Shown here piece by piece: positions 5,049 through 5,736 of a DNA stretch of 5,736 bases; the stretch's first letter is position 1; each line of letters opens with the position of its first letter. This DNA comes from Tissierellia bacterium (lineage in GTDB: Bacteria > Bacillota > Clostridia > Tissierellales > Tepidimicrobiaceae): positions 1 through 5,736 of the forward strand of contig JAAZMG010000053.1 of the NCBI GenBank assembly GCA_012798935.1. Direction: 5' to 3'. A program made the translations under genes and the position numbers. The notes beneath the pieces were generated by a model that was not told the DNA's origin, searched no databases, and was given only the letters and a program-made list of their open reading frames with translations.

Positions 5049-5217
5049 ATTTTATTTTGCACCTTTAATTACTCTTATCTCAACATCTTGTCTTTCAACT
5101 TTTTTATCAATTTCATTAACCTTTTCTTCAAGTGTAGTTAATTTTTCATAAGTTAATTTATATCCATCATATAATGCCTTATGGTTTGTATCCATTTTGT
5201 TTTCTAGTCTAGCTATA
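5013..5217. repeat. 205-bp direct repeat, copy 1
   Basis: This stretch matches 5480-5684 base for base with no gap, with 17 differences by my count (about 92% identity), including one identical run of 59 bases. It covers the terminator and the 3' half of the coiled-coil gene at 5052-5357. Similarity stops abruptly near 5217, where the two genes become unrelated. Confidence 0.85.
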
Positions 5218-5357
5218 GATTGATTTGTCTTAGCTAGGTCATCCTTTGTTGCCATATTAAATTCAAGTTTAACCATATTATTATTCATTTCTTGCGTTTC
5301 ACCGTACATCTTTGTCATGAATTCAAATAATTGTTTATTTGTTATATCCTTACTCAT
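5052..5357 (-). CDS. Small coiled-coil protein, paralogue 1, function unknown
   Basis: This 101-residue, highly charged protein has no signal peptide or membrane segment. Residues 1-48 (MSKDITNKQLFEFMTKMYGE onward, with MATKDDLAK at 35-43) are predicted helix. Residues 49-101 contain RLENKMD, a HKALYDGYKLTYEKL core with a conserved-looking DGY at 64-66, and a heptad-like coiled coil LEEKVNEIDKKVERQDVEIRVIK. I start it at the ATG at 5357 because GGAGG (5366-5370) stands eight bases upstream; an in-frame GTG at 5372 would overlap that site. A strong promoter is at 5388-5417 and a terminator at 5012-5048, so it is monocistronic. Its last 53 residues match those of the neighbouring gene at 50 positions. 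DGY-containing coiled-coil proteins recur in Clostridia as hypotheticals, to my recollection; no function is known to me. Oligomerisation is likely. Confidence 0.8.
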   Translation of the reverse strand: MSKDITNKQLFEFMTKMYGETQEMNNNMVKLEFNMATKDDLAKTNQSIARLENKMDTNHKALYDGYKLTYEKLTTLEEKVNEIDKKVERQDVEIRVIKGAK

Positions 5358-5387
5358 TCCGATCCCCTCCACATATAAACTATATTT

Positions 5388-5417
5388 ATTATACCATTAA
5401 TTTACTCTCCTATTCAA
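5388..5417 (-). promoter_or_regulatory. Promoter of the first coiled-coil gene
   Basis: On the minus strand, TTGAAT (5412-5417) and TATAAT (5388-5393) are separated by 18 bp, and TGG directly before the -10 gives an extended -10. Transcription would start near 5381, leaving a leader of about 24 nt with the GGAGG site. Separate promoter and upstream terminator (5480-5515) show that the two paralogues are expressed independently. Confidence 0.65.
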
Positions 5418-5479
5418 TACAAAAAATTGTGCAAGTCTTAAATCCAAATTGGTCGCTCAAACTTAGTTTTGTGCAATAA

Positions 5480-5515
5480 AAAAGAACCCCTCCAAATTTC
5501 TCCTTTAGGGTCCTT
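5480..5515 (-). terminator. Terminator of the second coiled-coil gene
   Basis: In minus-strand RNA, AAGGACCCU (5507-5515) pairs with AGGGGUUCUU (5482-5491) over nine pairs with one bulged G, then a run of U follows. It begins 3 bp after the stop codon and is the counterpart of the hairpin at 5012-5048; the paired bases are mostly kept although the sequences differ at several positions. Confidence 0.65.
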
Positions 5516-5684
5516 CTTTTATTTCGCTCCTTTGATTACCCTTATCTCAACATCTTGTCTTTCAACTTTTTTATCAATTTCATTAACCTTTTCTTCAAGC
5601 ATAGTTAATTTTTCATAAGTTAATTTATATCCATCATATAATGCCTTGTGATTCATATCCATTTTATTTTCAAGTCTAACTATA
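5480..5684. repeat. 205-bp direct repeat, copy 2
   Basis: This is the partner of 5013-5217, offset by 467 bp with no insertion or deletion. It covers the terminator and the 3' part of the coiled-coil gene entering from the right window edge. Differences concentrate near the two ends, while the centre (the coiled-coil region) is nearly identical. Confidence 0.85.
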
Positions 5685-5736
5685 TCGTGTTTTACCTCTT
5701 TAAACCCTTCTTTCATTTCCCTATCCATATTATCAA
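5519..5736 (-). CDS. Partial CDS: small coiled-coil protein, paralogue 2
   Basis: The frame remains open to the right edge of the window, so the true start is probably outside; 71 residues are visible. An internal ATG at 5728 gives 69 residues, but no ribosome site can be judged before it. The visible N-terminal part (DNMDREMKEGFKEVKHDI) is a charged helix unlike that of paralogue 1. From RLENKMD onward the two proteins agree at all but a few positions, including the DGY motif and the coiled coil ending in VIRVIKGAK-like residues (EIRVIKGAK). A terminator at 5480-5515 follows. Function is unknown. Confidence 0.75.
   Translation of the reverse strand, partial: DNMDREMKEGFKEVKHDIVRLENKMDMNHKALYDGYKLTYEKLTMLEEKVNEIDKKVERQDVEIRVIKGAK

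Noticed and set aside
5358..5372. GTG start five codons upstream for coiled-coil paralogue 1
   Set aside because: The GTG forms part of the GGAGG ribosome site that serves the ATG at 5357.
5427..5476. Two direct copies of TTGTGCAA (5427-5434 and 5469-5476) between the coiled-coil genes
   Set aside because: Eight-base repeats 42 bp apart upstream of the promoter; too short to support an insertion scar or an operator.

Overview
The window is AT-rich DNA from a low-GC Gram-positive bacterium, most likely a member of the Clostridia. Evidence: strong GGAGG-type ribosome sites, TTGaca/TATAAT promoters with extended TGn -10 elements, U-tailed hairpin terminators, an SLH-domain surface protein, a DegV/FakB-type lipid-binding protein, and Lys/Glu/Ile-rich proteins encoded with A/T-ending codons. 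The genus cannot be fixed from the sequence alone. No rRNA, tRNA, CRISPR array, transposase or integrase was seen.

Layout. (1) 1-314, minus: the N-terminal part of a small SH3-like plus charged-helix protein, cut by the window edge, with its own promoter at 403-431. (2) 315-752: a 438-bp stretch with no convincing protein gene, but with structure. A perfect-consensus plus-strand promoter (440-469) sits back to back with the minus promoter. It faces a hairpin (487-518), a decayed minus-strand reading frame (504-650) and a bidirectional terminator (663-713). Together these suggest an uncharacterised small RNA of about 235 nt. (3) 753-2432, minus: a secreted SLH-domain protein with four tandem C-terminal repeats of about 75 residues. 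(4) 2433-2801: a divergent control region with facing promoters, overlapping inverted repeats, three helically phased GAATAT boxes and a tandemly duplicated -10 box. (5) 2802-3662, plus: a DegV-family fatty-acid-binding protein. (6) 3663-3772: a promoter whose -35 and -10 are each covered by one arm of a perfect 9-10-9 palindrome, a likely repressor operator. (7) 3773-4945, plus: cyclopropane-fatty-acyl-phospholipid synthase, closed by a strong terminator. (8) 5012-5736, minus: two tandem paralogous genes for small coiled-coil proteins (the second cut by the window edge). Their 3' halves and terminators form a 205-bp direct repeat of about 92% identity, while their 5' halves are unrelated.

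How the parts relate. The DegV-like protein and the cyclopropane synthase are co-oriented and both act on membrane acyl chains: the first by delivering exogenous fatty acid to the FakA kinase, the second by modifying unsaturated chains already in phospholipid. The synthase has its own promoter and operator, so it is probably controlled separately. The SLH protein is exported and held on the cell wall and has no evident link to the lipid genes beyond sharing the divergent control region. The most promising undescribed items are the candidate small RNA at 476-712, the palindromic operator of the cyclopropane synthase gene, and the mosaic coiled-coil gene pair.
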